DNA of 64,000 nt, taken from positions 992,001-1,056,000 of the forward strand of contig CADCXD010000009.1 in the NCBI GenBank assembly GCA_902806575.1. The letters run 5' to 3'. Below the pieces are notes generated by a model. That model searched no databases. It was given only the letters and a program-made list of their open reading frames with translations, and was not told the origin of the DNA. This stretch comes from Jackrogersella multiformis. Its lineage: Eukaryota > Ascomycota > Sordariomycetes > Xylariales > Hypoxylaceae. The position numbers were made by a program, and so were the translations under genes. Positions 35,645 through 47,156 of this stretch are shown piece by piece. Position 1 is the stretch's first letter. Each line of letters starts with the position of its first letter.

Positions 35645-37161
35645 ATGGAACCAATTCCCACGCTGGATGTATTCGTCCTCACATTTAACGCCGCAAAACA
35701 TGAGATTAATATTCCCGTCTTTGCTCGACACTTATATAATGCTTTCGGTCAAAATGGTTCGAGTCTGCCAGAATTGGTCGTCATGTGAGTATTATACAAA
35801 CGTAATGATCCAATGTCCGAGGATATTTGCTGATTGTGTGTCCAATATTGCTCAGCTCCCTCCAGGAGATGGCACCAATAGCTCGGGCATTCATTGGCTC
35901 CTACATACTCAGTCCGTATTTCCAGCGTTACGAATCGGCCGTCAACATTGCAGCTACCAAGTTTACTAAGAAAGAGGAGCGGCGACACCGCCCAAAAGGT
36001 AGTCCGTACAAGCTGGTCAGCACACGCAATGTCGGTATGACAGGCATTATGCTCTTCGCCCGCGAGCCGACCGCTGTGCAGGATCTCCAGACTGCTGAAG
36101 TCGGATTTGGCGCTGGTGACATGGCCAACAAAGGAGCAGTCGGCCTTCGAATGCTTTACAAAAAAGAAAATGCGGACGGCTCTCTACTAGCATCAACCGA
36201 GCTTACCTTCGTCAGTGCCCATCTAGCCGCTATGGAATGGAACCTCAACAAAAGGAACAAGAATTGGGAGAGCATTGTATCTGGCCTTGTATTTGAGGAC
36301 CCCAGAAACTTTGCAGAACAACTATCCGTCCAGCGCACGCTCCAGGGCAACGAGGATTCGGAAACCCAGGAACCCCTCCTTGAACAAGACTTAACCCAGA
36401 AGGCCATGCATGAAATTTCCATATATAAACCAGGCACCCATCTTTTTGTTGCCGGCGACCTCAATTATCGTCTATCTAAGAGCTCGCCAGCCTCGGACTC
36501 CATTTTTCCAGATATTGACCCCGAGAGCCCAAATCATTTCTCCAGCTTTCTAGCTCGCGATCAACTTGCTGCAGAGAAGGCCGCTGGTCGCACACTGCAT
36601 GGGTTACATGAGGCAGCCATTAAGTTCCCACCGACCTACAAGCTTGTGGTGTCATCTAAAAGTAAACCTCAGACGGAAATCGACCGCGTTGGGGACGAGG
36701 AGAACGGCATAGATGATGTTGGATGGTCCTGGGCTCTACATCGATGGCCCGGCTGGTGTGACCGTGTGCTGTTCCTTGATATCCCTTGGTGGGCTCAGGA
36801 GACCATCGGCGATACAAAGATGAAAGTCATCGCCTATGATGCAATTCCTCCCGTTAGATCGAGCGACCATAGAGCAGTATTTTTGCGTTTAGAGGTCCCG
36901 ATGCTTGAGCCTACCAAACTTCTACCAACCGAGGCTGCTTATGAAACAGCATTAAGTGCCGACGGGCCCCAACCTGTGGACCCACGCATCGAGCTGCCTT
37001 TCCCTATCGATTTCCAGTCCTGGGAACACCGAGCTCAGGTCAAGAAATGGGAATCGACCATCGGCTGGTCGATGTTGATCTCGCAGTCGAAACAAGGCCT
37101 CATGGTGTTCGTTACTGTGCTCCTTATCAGCCTTGGTACTTGGTGGTATCGGTCACGTTAG
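35645..37161 (+). CDS. inositol-polyphosphate 5-phosphatase, tail-anchored (Inp54-like)
   Basis: Exons 35645-35784 and 35856-37161 across a GTGAGT..TCAG intron; 481 aa. It has the 5-phosphatase signatures: FVSAHLAAMEWNLNKRN, GDLNYR at about residue 247, PGWCDR at about 345 and SDHR at about 383. The C-terminus ends in one hydrophobic helix (GLMVFVTVLLISLGTWWY) followed by RSR, as in yeast Inp54, which is tail-anchored in the ER and removes the 5-phosphate from PI(4,5)P2. Family membership is certain; the exact lipid substrate and membrane are inferred from that similarity. Confidence 0.9.
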
Positions 37162-37792
37162 GACTCGGCCTTGCTACGAATTATTGAATGCTCGACCAGC
37201 TGACAGGCGGGTCGACCACGAATGGGCTGGGCTCGGGTTAGACGTAGTCGAGTTGGTATCGGAGTTCGCTATTCATTCACGATTTGCCGGCTATAAGTAG
37301 CTCCAGGGGCATTGGTATTTTATCGGTAGTGTCTGTCTAGCACGAACTCCACATTTTCCCTTATATTCCTCAGCTCCTATCAAACTAGATCTTAGTAGTA
37401 TGCTACAGGGAAACTTTGGTGTCCGTTGATGTCAAAAAGGAAGAGGGTGGGGAGTTGGCGGTAATTGGTGACGGTGGTTATATTATACCCTTATACTAAA
37501 AACTGGGCATCTTTCTATATACACGGAAAAATGGAAGTATAACAAGTATGGAATAGACATTTTTATATATAAATGGCTTAGACACTCAAACCCGTGGAAA
37601 ATGTCAAATACGAACTCGGAACGTTGGTATTCATGGAGTCCGGAAATGGAAGTCGGCGCCACATATGCTGCGATGAGGTGAGACTTCTTTGTCACAACTG
37701 CCCATCGTAAAAACCCTTGTGCCCATTCATTATCTACAAAGTTCCTCAATGGCATTGTGCACAACTAATACTTAACAATTCTTTCTTAAGAT
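37162..37792. other. intergenic
   Basis: 3' flank of the phosphatase and promoter of the next gene. Nothing else seen. Confidence 0.5.
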
Positions 37793-39589
37793 ATGTCAAG
37801 CTCCCTAGCAAAAAGCTTCGTAGAGCGATCTCGGCTTGAACGTCAAGCGGAGCTAGCTCGACGGACTCAAGATCACCGTGCGAACTTAGGCCTAATTTTT
37901 GGCCTGTCCTCGCAAGTCTATGGAAGTGAGGCGCATGTCGACTATGTCGGTGGATTGGATACTGAGAAGATATGGGCGGGACTGTTCAAGCTAGTAAAAC
38001 CAGCGCAATGCGAGGTCAAGCCAGATAGCACGAAGCTTGCCACGGAAGAGAAAATCCTACCCTCGCTCAGAGACGCGCTCATCGCTGCCGCGCCCGTAGG
38101 AGAGACAGTCGTGGAGCGGAAGAGGAGTCAGAGAAAACACCGTGACTTCGCCGGCATAGTCTCCCAGGTCGATACGGCGGCTATCGCCTCCCTCGCGCTC
38201 GAAATCCTGCAGGCCCGCCGTCAGACTGCAATTGGCGGCCGCCCGGCTCCGTTACAATTACCCCTTGTCCGCGGCCCTCATTTCGGTTCGGCACATCTTT
38301 TCTATACGATCGAGTCCTACGACGCGCAGACCCGCAAGACTACCAAGTGGATCGTCAAGATTCCGGTCAACGGTACGCCAGACGTCTGGGACCCGATGTG
38401 CGCCGAGACGCTGCGCATGGAGGCCCTTACGCTCCACATGCTTGCCATACAGACGATCGTCCCTGTTCCTGAGATTATCGACGCTGACTCCTCCCCTCAC
38501 AATGTGCTTCATGCGCCTTACCTCATTATGAGGTACGTGGAGGGCCAAACGCTGGACCAAGTATGGTTTGCGAAGGCTGGGGAGGACGAGGAGAAGGTCA
38601 AGGAGAGGCGAACAAAGATCCTGCGCAGCCTCGCGCGGGCGATGCTACAGCTTAGTGAATATGAATTCGAGCACGGTGGCGCCCCCGTATTTGACGGCCG
38701 CGGAGCCCTTGTTGGCGTCGGACCCCTGAGAGAGCTCGATGTACAGGCTATGGTCGACCGCTGGTATGGCGACGAGGACTGCGAAAAGGGGCCTCTCTAC
38801 ACCGGAATAGGCCCCTTCAGCAATGTGGCGGACATGTATACGGCGCTGCTAGATAAATACCCATGTGATGCCGAGGCAAACACCGGGGTTGATAGGCTTC
38901 TCCGTCTCCTTATCAATTTTATCCGTGAACCATCAAGGTCGAAATCACTTAGGGGCAAGGAAAAGGAGAATGAGAAGAAGACGGGGTTTGTGCTCACGCA
39001 TTCGGACCTTAAAATGCGCAACATCGTCATTTCTAAGGAGGGCAATATAAAGGGGATCCTGGGCTGGGACAAGGTGCGCGTTGCTCCGAAGTCCATCGGA
39101 AACGAGGCGCTTCCGAGCTGGCTTGTTAGGGACTTTAACCCTTTCGTGTGGCGATGGCGGCCGCCTGCGGAGTTCTGGAGGAAAATGGGATACTACGAAG
39201 ACGGGGATGAGGGGAACCACTTCGACGATGCACCTTGGGTGTTGAGGGAGCTAAGGCAAGAGTACACGGATATCATACAGGAGTTGAAAAGAGAGCAGGT
39301 TGGTATAAAGGCGAATGTGAATGTAGACACGGATGATATAGACATGACAAAACAGTCGTTGATGGCACTCAACTTGGACACGGCGGCCAGGGACCCGAGG
39401 TGTAGGACCGCTGTCCTACGCAGAATCTTAGAAAAGTGCTCTCGCACATCCGAGGAGTTCGACTTTGACCAGATCGTCGAGGTGCTTGGACGTGGCGGAT
39501 ATCTGGATGGGTATAAACTCAAGTATCTAGAAAGGAATTTTAGAGAGCTTGTTGATCGTGGATATGTCAGGGGTGCCGCTGTTTGGTGA
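37793..39589 (+). CDS. APH/phosphotransferase-family protein, 598 aa, altered metal site
   Basis: Single exon. The middle of the protein fits the aminoglycoside-phosphotransferase-like kinase fold common in fungi: WIVKIP (ATP-binding Lys), RMEA (Glu of helix C), LIMRYVEG (hinge), and HSDLKMRNIVI (catalytic Asp and Asn). Where the family has a metal-binding Asp followed by Trp (ILDW), this protein has ILGWDK, so the Asp is Gly by a single A-to-G difference. It may be a pseudokinase or use the shifted Asp. The C-terminal 130 residues are helical and of no known fold. Substrate unknown; many fungal members are uncharacterised. Confidence 0.8.
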   Translation: MSSSLAKSFVERSRLERQAELARRTQDHRANLGLIFGLSSQVYGSEAHVDYVGGLDTEKIWAGLFKLVKPAQCEVKPDSTKLATEEKILPSLRDALIAAAPVGETVVERKRSQRKHRDFAGIVSQVDTAAIASLALEILQARRQTAIGGRPAPLQLPLVRGPHFGSAHLFYTIESYDAQTRKTTKWIVKIPVNGTPDVWDPMCAETLRMEALTLHMLAIQTIVPVPEIIDADSSPHNVLHAPYLIMRYVEGQTLDQVWFAKAGEDEEKVKERRTKILRSLARAMLQLSEYEFEHGGAPVFDGRGALVGVGPLRELDVQAMVDRWYGDEDCEKGPLYTGIGPFSNVADMYTALLDKYPCDAEANTGVDRLLRLLINFIREPSRSKSLRGKEKENEKKTGFVLTHSDLKMRNIVISKEGNIKGILGWDKVRVAPKSIGNEALPSWLVRDFNPFVWRWRPPAEFWRKMGYYEDGDEGNHFDDAPWVLRELRQEYTDIIQELKREQVGIKANVNVDTDDIDMTKQSLMALNLDTAARDPRCRTAVLRRILEKCSRTSEEFDFDQIVEVLGRGGYLDGYKLKYLERNFRELVDRGYVRGAAVW

Positions 39590-40062
39590 TTATTATATAG
39601 AGCTCTTGTTTATACAATAGTAGAGTAGTAGAGCTTGTATTGTTGTTGTATTTTTCAGGGTTAAACTTCAATGCCAAACGCACAGGATCTTACTTAAACC
39701 ATAGCTTATGTAACCAATCCCTACAAGCTCTTTATTTAAGCTTTATGTCCTCCGGGCTAACATCAATTGAGTTTACCTACCTAGGTAAATAGAGCTGGCT
39801 GACAGGTTAAGTTCGGTAATCCCTTACTACTGGTACCCCTCCATTGGCCGCATGTAACCGGAACTCCCAACAGCTCCGGTTTTAGCTCCAGTCTGCCGTA
39901 CCGAGGGAATACGGTGGAAATTATCAACTTAGCTCTTTCAACTTTACTAAAGGTCAGGTATATATATATATATATATATATATTATACCGTTTCCACTTG
40001 AGGTTGTCTTGATTTTTCTTTATAAACACCAGTCATACCGGGTAGTCTAGGACCAAGACAAA
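39590..40062. other. intergenic with TA microsatellite
   Basis: Holds one TACCTACCTAGGTA unit (39774-39787) and the (TA)12 run at 39959-39982, about 80 bases before the next ATG. Confidence 0.6.
39959..39982. repeat. (TA)12 microsatellite
   Basis: Twelve perfect TA units in the promoter or leader of the methylcitrate dehydratase gene. Confidence 0.95.
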
Positions 40063-41875
40063 ATGTCTTCTGTCCATCGTGGTCTTCGAGCAGCTTCCCG
40101 ATCACTACGCTTACAGCCAACCACCTTACAGAGAATAGCTCATCTAAGCCTTTCTTCGCGAGCAACGAAAGCGAGACTCGGATCCTCCACGGCACGGTTA
40201 ACACACCCCACTTACCTCGTGCGCTCTTCTTTATCCTCTTTCTCCACCACCGCCGCTCAACAATCTGGTCCTACAATGTCTCAAGAAGCAAGAGAATACG
40301 ATCCCGAGATTAGGGACATCGCTAATTATGTCACCAAACCAATTGAGTCCGAATTAGCTGTACGCATCCTCGCCTAGGCTGAGAAAGACCCGCAAGGTGC
40401 GAGGCTAACTAACTTGTGATTTGCTACAGTTTGACACTGCACGATGGGTTTTTCTCGATACTCTAGGTTGCGGTCTCGAAGGTCTGCGATTTAAAGAATG
40501 CACCAAATTGCTGGGCCCCATCGTCCCGGGCACCGTCGTTCCTAATGGTACAAGGGTTCCTGGTACCGACTTTGTCCTTGACCCCGTCAACGGTGCCTTC
40601 AATATTGGCGCCATGATCCGATGGCTTGATTACAACGACTGCTGGTTAGCTGCTGAATGGGGACACCCGTCTGACAACCTGGGCGCTATCTTGGCCGTTG
40701 CTGATTGGGTCAACCGTACTAACAAGGCGGGCGGCAAACTTGCTGGAGGCAAGATCTTTACCGTCAAGGATGTCCTTGAGGGTATGATCAAGGCCCATGA
40801 GATTCAGGGCTGCCTGGCACTACTTAACTCGTACAATAAAGTCGGGCTAGACCATGTCGTGCTGGTCAAGGTTGCCAGTGCGGCAGTTGTATCTCACATG
40901 CTTGGCTTGAGCGAGAAGCAGATCGCCGATGCCGTGACCCAGGCCTGGGTTGACGGTCAAAGCCTGCGAACTTACCGACACTCCCCGAACACTATGTCTC
41001 GAAAGTCGTGGGCCGCTGGTGATGCTTGCCAGCGAGCCGTCAACCTCGTATTGAAGGTTATGAAGGGTGAGCCCGGTGTTCCTACCGTCTTGTCGGCGCC
41101 TGTGTGGGGTTTCTACGATGTCTTGTTTAAGGGCAATAAATTCGAGTTCCAGCGCCCCTACGGTAGCTACGTGATGGAGAACGTCCTCTTCAAGGTGTCT
41201 TATCCAGGTTTGTTCCACTGATAACCTTCCAAGGTCGGCAACCTGCTAACTTGTCGTTCAGCCGAGTTCCACTCGCAGACGGCTGTAGAGGCTTCCCAGA
41301 AGATCCACATCAAGCTTAAGGAACTGGGCAAGTCAGCGGCCGATATCAAAGGTATCACGTGCAGAACGCACGAGGCCTGTATTCGTATTATTGACAAACA
41401 GTTCAAGCCAATGGATAACTTTGCCGACCGTGACCACTGCATTCAGTACATGTGCTCGGTCATGCTCGTGTTCGGGCGGCTAGAGGCAACCGATTACACG
41501 GACGGCGGCGAGGCGGCGACGTCGCCGTTAGTGGAATCGCTCCGGCAGAAGATTAAATGTGTTGAAGACCAGCAGTTCACCAAGGACTATCACAACCCGG
41601 AACTGCGTACTATCTCTAACGCGCTGACGGTGGAGCTGAACGACGGTACCATCCTAGATGAAGTAGTTGTAGAAGCTCCGTTAGGACACCGTCTAAGGAG
41701 AGAAGAGGCCAAGCCGCATATCCTAGCCAAGTACAAGCGACACCTAGGACCTCACTTGTCTGAGTCGCAAGTCAAGGAGCTAGTTGAGTTAGGAATGGAC
41801 GGCAAGAAATTAGAGGCTACAGCTGTTGATGAGTATGTCGACAAGTACGTCGTGAAGAACAGTCCTTTCGTTTAA
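40063..41875 (+). CDS. prpD: 2-methylcitrate dehydratase, mitochondrial
   Basis: Exons 40063-40359, 40430-41207 and 41262-41875, phases 0 and 1; 562 aa. The first 70 residues are rich in Arg, Ser and Leu without acids, a mitochondrial targeting sequence. The PrpD/MmgE domain follows (IRDIANYV, FDTLGCGL-like FLDTLGCGLEGL, WLDYNDCW, HPSDNLGAILAV, QGCLALLNSYN, RKSWAAGDACQRAV). It dehydrates 2-methylcitrate in the methylcitrate cycle, which detoxifies propionyl-CoA. Met72 lies right at the end of the targeting region and could start a cytosolic form. No other methylcitrate-cycle gene is in the window. Confidence 0.93.
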
Positions 41876-42479
41876 AATTGCAGGCTATTTAGATGGGAGT
41901 TGGAGAGAAAGCCAATAAACAAACAAACAAACATCCATACCTATCGACTAGTTAGATGCGTATTTTGGATTATTTTCACTTTCAGTTGAAGATGGAAACA
42001 CGAGACATGATCCAGGTACCTAGGTACCTATGGATGCACAGCCACTAAAAGAGACCTGGGCTAGGTGGGGGCTAGTTCTGTCCTATGGCCTATCATAGGA
42101 CAGGATTCCAATGGATGCCTTACCTAGGAGGTACGTAAAGGCAACAGCAGCCCACTGTACAGTTTACCCACCTTGAAACAACGGAGATTCGATCGGTTTA
42201 CCAACAATCCTCCAATAACCTTCCAACAATCTTTCTTCCTTACCACATTCGTTCTATCGAGTGGTCTGTCGCCTTTTTACAGTTACAACTTTCTATCTTC
42301 TCAATATCCATCAAATTTATTGGGAACTGTTTTTTAGAGACCACTTTCCTACCGAATAAATTAAAGGGGATTGGCTATTATCACATTTCCAACGCCTCCT
42401 GTTTGTTCTACGCCCCCCTTCGACTTCGACTTCGACTAAAAGACAACTCCTTGGCGAAATAGTGATTCTCTTCGGCAAG
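41876..42479. other. intergenic
   Basis: Promoter of the SH3 gene. Contains GTACCTAGGTACC at 42015-42027 and a pyrimidine-rich leader. Confidence 0.5.
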
Positions 42480-43391
42480 ATGGTCATTCTCGAGCGCCAG
42501 GAAATTATTGCGACTAACAAGTCGCTCCGGCTTATCAAGAATGTATGCCTACGTTCAAGTTCAAGTTCAAATCTTCGCCTTTCAGCCCAGTATATGGGGC
42601 TTGATGTCGCCACTAACAACGAATCTTAGGAACTTGAACACCTTCTGGAAAAAGGTGTCTTGACCGACGATGTATTTAACTCGATGCACCGAATGCTACC
42701 TGCAGAGACTTCCATCTCTGGTGCGCCTACACCCGCTGCGCGGACATCCTCGGTCGCTTCGCCGCCGCCCACCCCGGCCCTGGCACAGCAACACTCGCCA
42801 CCTGTTAACTCCACGGCGAACTTGGCAATTTATCAGAACCCTGCTTCTCATCCCGCACCTCCAGCTTACAATACAACTGGCCCGCCTTCCCTCCCGGCCC
42901 GTACAGGGCCTCCAGCCCCGCCTCCTACGAAGCCGGTCATAGCCCATGCGAAGGCGCTGTACAAATACCAGGCGGCTGACGACCGAGACCTGTCGTTCGA
43001 GCGCGAGGACAAGATTGCTGTGTATGAATACATGAACGACGACTGGTGGATGGGACGAAACAAACGAACGAATGCCGAAGGCATATTCCCTAAGAACTAC
43101 GTCGAGATAGACAATAGTGAAAAGGCAGGTTTCTACGCCCCGTCGCAGCCAACGTACGCGACGCCAGCTAGCAATGGAGGATACCCGCCGCCGCCGCAGG
43201 CCCAGAATCCCTACAACGCACACGTCCCTCCTATGGCCGTAGTGCAAGGGAGTGGCAGCCCGGCCGGCCAGAGCGGTACTCCGAGCAAACTTGAAGAGGG
43301 TGGGAAAAAGTTTGGCAAGAAGCTGGGAAATGCCGCCATCTTCGGCGCGGGTGCTACCATTGGTGGAAAGATCGTCAACGGCCTCTTCTAA
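42480..43391 (+). CDS. SH3-domain protein, Lsb1/Pin3-like
   Basis: Exons 42480-42542 and 42630-43391 (GTATGC..CTTAG); 274 aa. A helical start (ILERQEIIATNKSLRLIKNELEHLL) precedes a Pro/Ala-rich linker (about 55-125). One SH3 domain spans residues 126-181 (AKALYKYQAADDRDLSFE, WWMG, GIFPKNYVEI). The C-terminus has a Pro/Tyr-rich region and a Gly/Lys/Ala end (KKFGKKLGNAAIFGAGATIGGKIVNGLF). This architecture matches yeast Lsb1 and Lsb2/Pin3, which bind Las17/WASP and affect actin patches. Confidence 0.85.
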
Positions 43392-45725
43392 ATGCAGTTT
43401 TAGATAAACTTCCGGGCTTGAGCTGCAGTATGTTGTACTCATTATAACCTTGGAAGGTAGAAGGAATATGGTTAGATATGTTCACTTGGCAGTTCATACA
43501 CACAGTCGGGCTAATCGCGTTATAGTCCCTTGGTTCTCTTTGGTCAATGGGTTGGGATGATTCAATTTGCACATATTACTATCAACGACTCGTTTGCTTT
43601 TGCCAACCTATCCCCGCCTTAAGAATGAAATACCGTGAACTCCGAACCATGAATCCAGGCTATGGGCTAGGAAGCAGGTGAGCTGCACCAACAATACCTA
43701 TCACGGATTTGAAATGAGTATATGTCATTGTATGATCATAGACAGCTGATTGCAGTGTCAAAAGTCAGTAAGAGGATTAGAGAAAACACTGGACCATCCT
43801 GATAAAGGGCGCCTTGACAATATCCATTCTAGCAACGCAAACCAAAGCATTCATGCTGAAGGTATTCATACAAAAGACAGATGAAGACAGTTAGCTAACC
43901 CTCATCACAGCCACTGAAATAGACAACCGAATGCGTGGTCTAACCTTTGTATATGTATGAGAATGGAAAACACCTAACGCCTGGTGTCCGAGGGAGAGAA
44001 GACATAATGACCCTTTCTTCCGGTGAGAAACTGGCACCGGTAGGGTTAGGGGTAATCGAGAACAGCATCTCATATTCATCCCTGTAAGTATATGTATGAT
44101 GGGCTAGCAATGTACCACGTTAGTAAATAATAATAGCGCAGTTCCTAATAACGCCCGGTCGAAAAACAGGGTTCTCAATAATAACCTTATATACCTAGGT
44201 ATATATATATTCTCTTATTAGTTGTCAACTCCATCGAACAATGATGAACGAGTTTACAACTCTTAAATATAGCGATCATTAGCTACTCTCTCGCGGCATG
44301 ACAGGACCCTAAGTCCGATACTCCTCCTCACAGCGCTACCAAACTACTCTGGAACAAGACTGAAGCGGAAATGATGTAGCACAGCTAGATGATCTGGGTC
44401 ATTGACAGATGCCCGCGCCAGGAAGACTGCGTCGCCAGATAGCTAGCGCGGACTCCACAGTCGAATCGTACGCTATATCGGTAGCCTACCTACTCGAGCT
44501 CCTATTATATTATTAATCGCATAATGGAACGGACCGAGACTTTAGATCGACCAGACGACCTAGACACAAAGGAATGCGTGTATTAGACTTTTGCTAAAAG
44601 CGAGTTGATGCTCATACAAAAATGGTAGGATAGGTACAAACTAAAAGATTTGGACACTGTTAAGATATACGTCTTCAACTATGCTTACCTGGGCAGGTAC
44701 CTATATATCTTACCCCTTATCATTGATTAACAGGTAAGAATACCATTGACAGAGATACGCCTTACACTTCGAGGCTCGTAATTATCTCCATCGTCCGGTA
44801 GCAATGCCCTATATCCCCTAGGCTATATTTCCTTATTCCATCGTCTTATATTTATAACTTATAACTTAAGCAACTAGAGAGGAAGCGGCCCTCACTATAT
44901 CCCCCTTAAACATACCATCGATGGTATGATGAAGCATTAGAAATAAACGAGTTTCAAAAGACGACTAAAGGTACTTAATAGGTTACCTTAACCCTCCGTT
45001 CAGCTGGCGTCTTTTGGCCTATCAAATAGTGTAATTACTCTTGAAATAGATTAAAGCCTTAGTTTCTTTGCCTGGCATCTAATCTAACCTAAAATACTCA
45101 GATCATCACCGCCTTTTGCATCATAAATCGTGAACACCGAGCGGTAATAGTCTTTAATATCGGAGTTGACCTTAAGATGAGCCTGTGCTATTCCACAGGT
45201 TTGGAAAATTTTCGGACGAGGCCCCGGAACGGAATGTCCTGGCCTTGATTCTTTGTTGCCAAGGGGCTTGAAATGACTTCATTCGGGAGAAATCGGGATC
45301 GAAGCTCCAGTCACGCCCCGTAACTTTCCAGTAGGTAACCTGTTCAAGTGCCCTACCTCAATCATACGACCACTAATAGCATATGTAGTGATTCAATAAC
45401 ATGCCACTGGAAACCCGTTTTTTTTCTCCTTTTATTTTTCTACCTCAGGGAGTCATCCGCTAGGCGAGACAAGACCGCTGAAAACCATCAGCTTGGTCGG
45501 ACGAGACGAGAATGGTTCGGATCTAGTAGTTCGAGTATGGCATGTGGCCTTGGCCCTGTAGATAATATTGTACATATATAAGATGAAGAAAAATCTGGTG
45601 ATAAACTTGTTAGATATCTGGTCTATCATCAAGATCTAACATTAAGATATCACATCAAGATATAACATCAAGATCTAACATCAACACATCAGATCAAAGC
45701 TTTCATCAATCACGTACAGAACATA
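43392..45725. other. 2.3-kb intergenic region
   Basis: No gene recognised on either strand. AT-rich, with one TATACCTAGGTATA-type palindrome near 44190-44203. The last 100 bases carry the 13-bp tandem repeat listed separately. Confidence 0.55.
45628..45679 (+). repeat. four 13-bp tandem units in the leader of the WWP-motif gene
   Basis: Units ATCAAGATCTAAC, ATTAAGATATCAC, ATCAAGATATAAC and ATCAAGATCTAAC follow without gaps, ending 46 bases before the ATG at 45726. Confidence 0.9.
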
Positions 45726-46535
45726 ATGCAAGGCGATATCTACCAAATGGAACAAATGACCGCCCGGGCTCGCGCCGCCCAACTCCAATCAAGCACTATT
45801 CCATTAGACGGTAACAAAACCCCCCAAGTTGCTATCTATAACGAGGACGACCTTTCACATCTCCTCTATGCCAACCACCTACACCATGCCGGTCACAAAG
45901 ACAAGGTCCTCATCAATCATGTTTACCGCGACGGTTACTCCACGCCATCAGAACACCAACCGTCGGGCTCACAGACACCCGAATCAGAGACAAACGAAAC
46001 CCCGATCCTTAGCGACTGCGAGTCCGATGTCGACGAAGGTGTATACTGTCCGCCCTCGTCGGGTATTTATCACCGGAGGAACCCGCTGAAGTTCGAGGAC
46101 GGTTTCGAATTCCCGGTGTTCCTTGGCCGGCAGGCAGAGGAATCATCACCGGAAATGACAACTCGGTATTCTTCAAAGCGATCGGATCCGGCATACGAAC
46201 TAAGCTCGGACCTCAACAGCCAAAGCCAGCACGTCCGGATAGCTGCTCAAGAAGACAGCCAACTCCTGGAGATTTCCGGCCCGTTGATGTCTTGGTGGCC
46301 CGAGCCACTTGAGTTAATGGAACACGAATGGATCGACGAGATGGTCGTCAACACCAAGAGCTCTAATGCGATGCCGGTAGACGGACACGTCTCAAGTATT
46401 CACGGACCTTTGAGTATGCAACATCGAGTTTCTTTCCTCCCCGAGTAACCGCTAACTCTTGTTATTATAGTGTCATGGTGGCCGGCTCCAGTAGAATTGT
46501 TAGAGCATGAATGGAACGAACGATTCTATGAATAA
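45726..46535 (+). CDS. orphan protein with duplicated WWP..EHEW motif, 250 aa
   Basis: Exons 45726-46413 and 46471-46535, separated by a 57-bp intron (GTATGC..TTATAG, phase 1). Reading on without splicing gives a different 11-residue end and a stop. The spliced form ends GPL-MSWWPAPVELLEHEW. This repeats almost exactly a segment at residues 188-202, GPL-MSWWPEPLELMEHEW; the second copy is residues 230-244. The rest is low complexity, with many Ser/Thr-Pro sites (STPSE, SQTPESE) and no signal peptide or membrane segment. I cannot assign a function. The motif could be a docking element or a short helical hairpin. Confidence 0.75.
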
Positions 46536-47156
46536 TTTGTAGCAATAAAGAATTCCTAGCGATGCGGCGTTCAAAATCGGTATGGTTCATGGGGGCATTG
46601 TTGATTTATACCTATACCCTCCAGCACCTGTCTTAATAGTTACAACCTATCCGGCAGCTATGGGTGTCGAAGAAGTCCTGGGCCTATAGTTATTATATTG
46701 GGTTCGAACAGGCTTCAAGGAGTTCAGACGAGGTCAGGGTTTGGGGTAGTGAATCTCTGCATTGGATACGCTTCGCTGATTTACATATATATCTACCTCC
46801 TAGGTATTCAAGTCGCAAAAGGGGGGAGATGTACAAACTTATACGAATCACGACGGGTCTACGTTAATAGTGTAGATAAGAGCTGAGCCGGAGAAAAATA
46901 CACCTCAACTTCCAAGGTTCCCCCTTAAATTAGAATTGCCTCGTTTGACTTAATGACTCGGTGTATCTTCCCCTCCTCCCACTCTTGGCATGCTGTACTA
47001 TGTCCGCACGCTTAGGTTAGGAGATAAGAATTCGAGCTCGGGGCGGGGAGCTCACAAGTGGGGGAATGCCACGTAGAGAATCGGTTGGGAAACACATATA
47101 CCAGAGTTCTACCCCCTTGGAAAGATGTCATATTCTGTAGTAAGTATAGCTTCGAG
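46536..47156. other. intergenic
   Basis: Promoter of the dehydrogenase gene. Short frames only, one CCTAGG-like word near 46800. Confidence 0.5.

Noticed and set aside
42696..43442. 248-codon minus-strand frame opposite the SH3 gene
   Set aside because: Antisense shadow: the plus strand has a clear SH3 domain and splice-consistent model.
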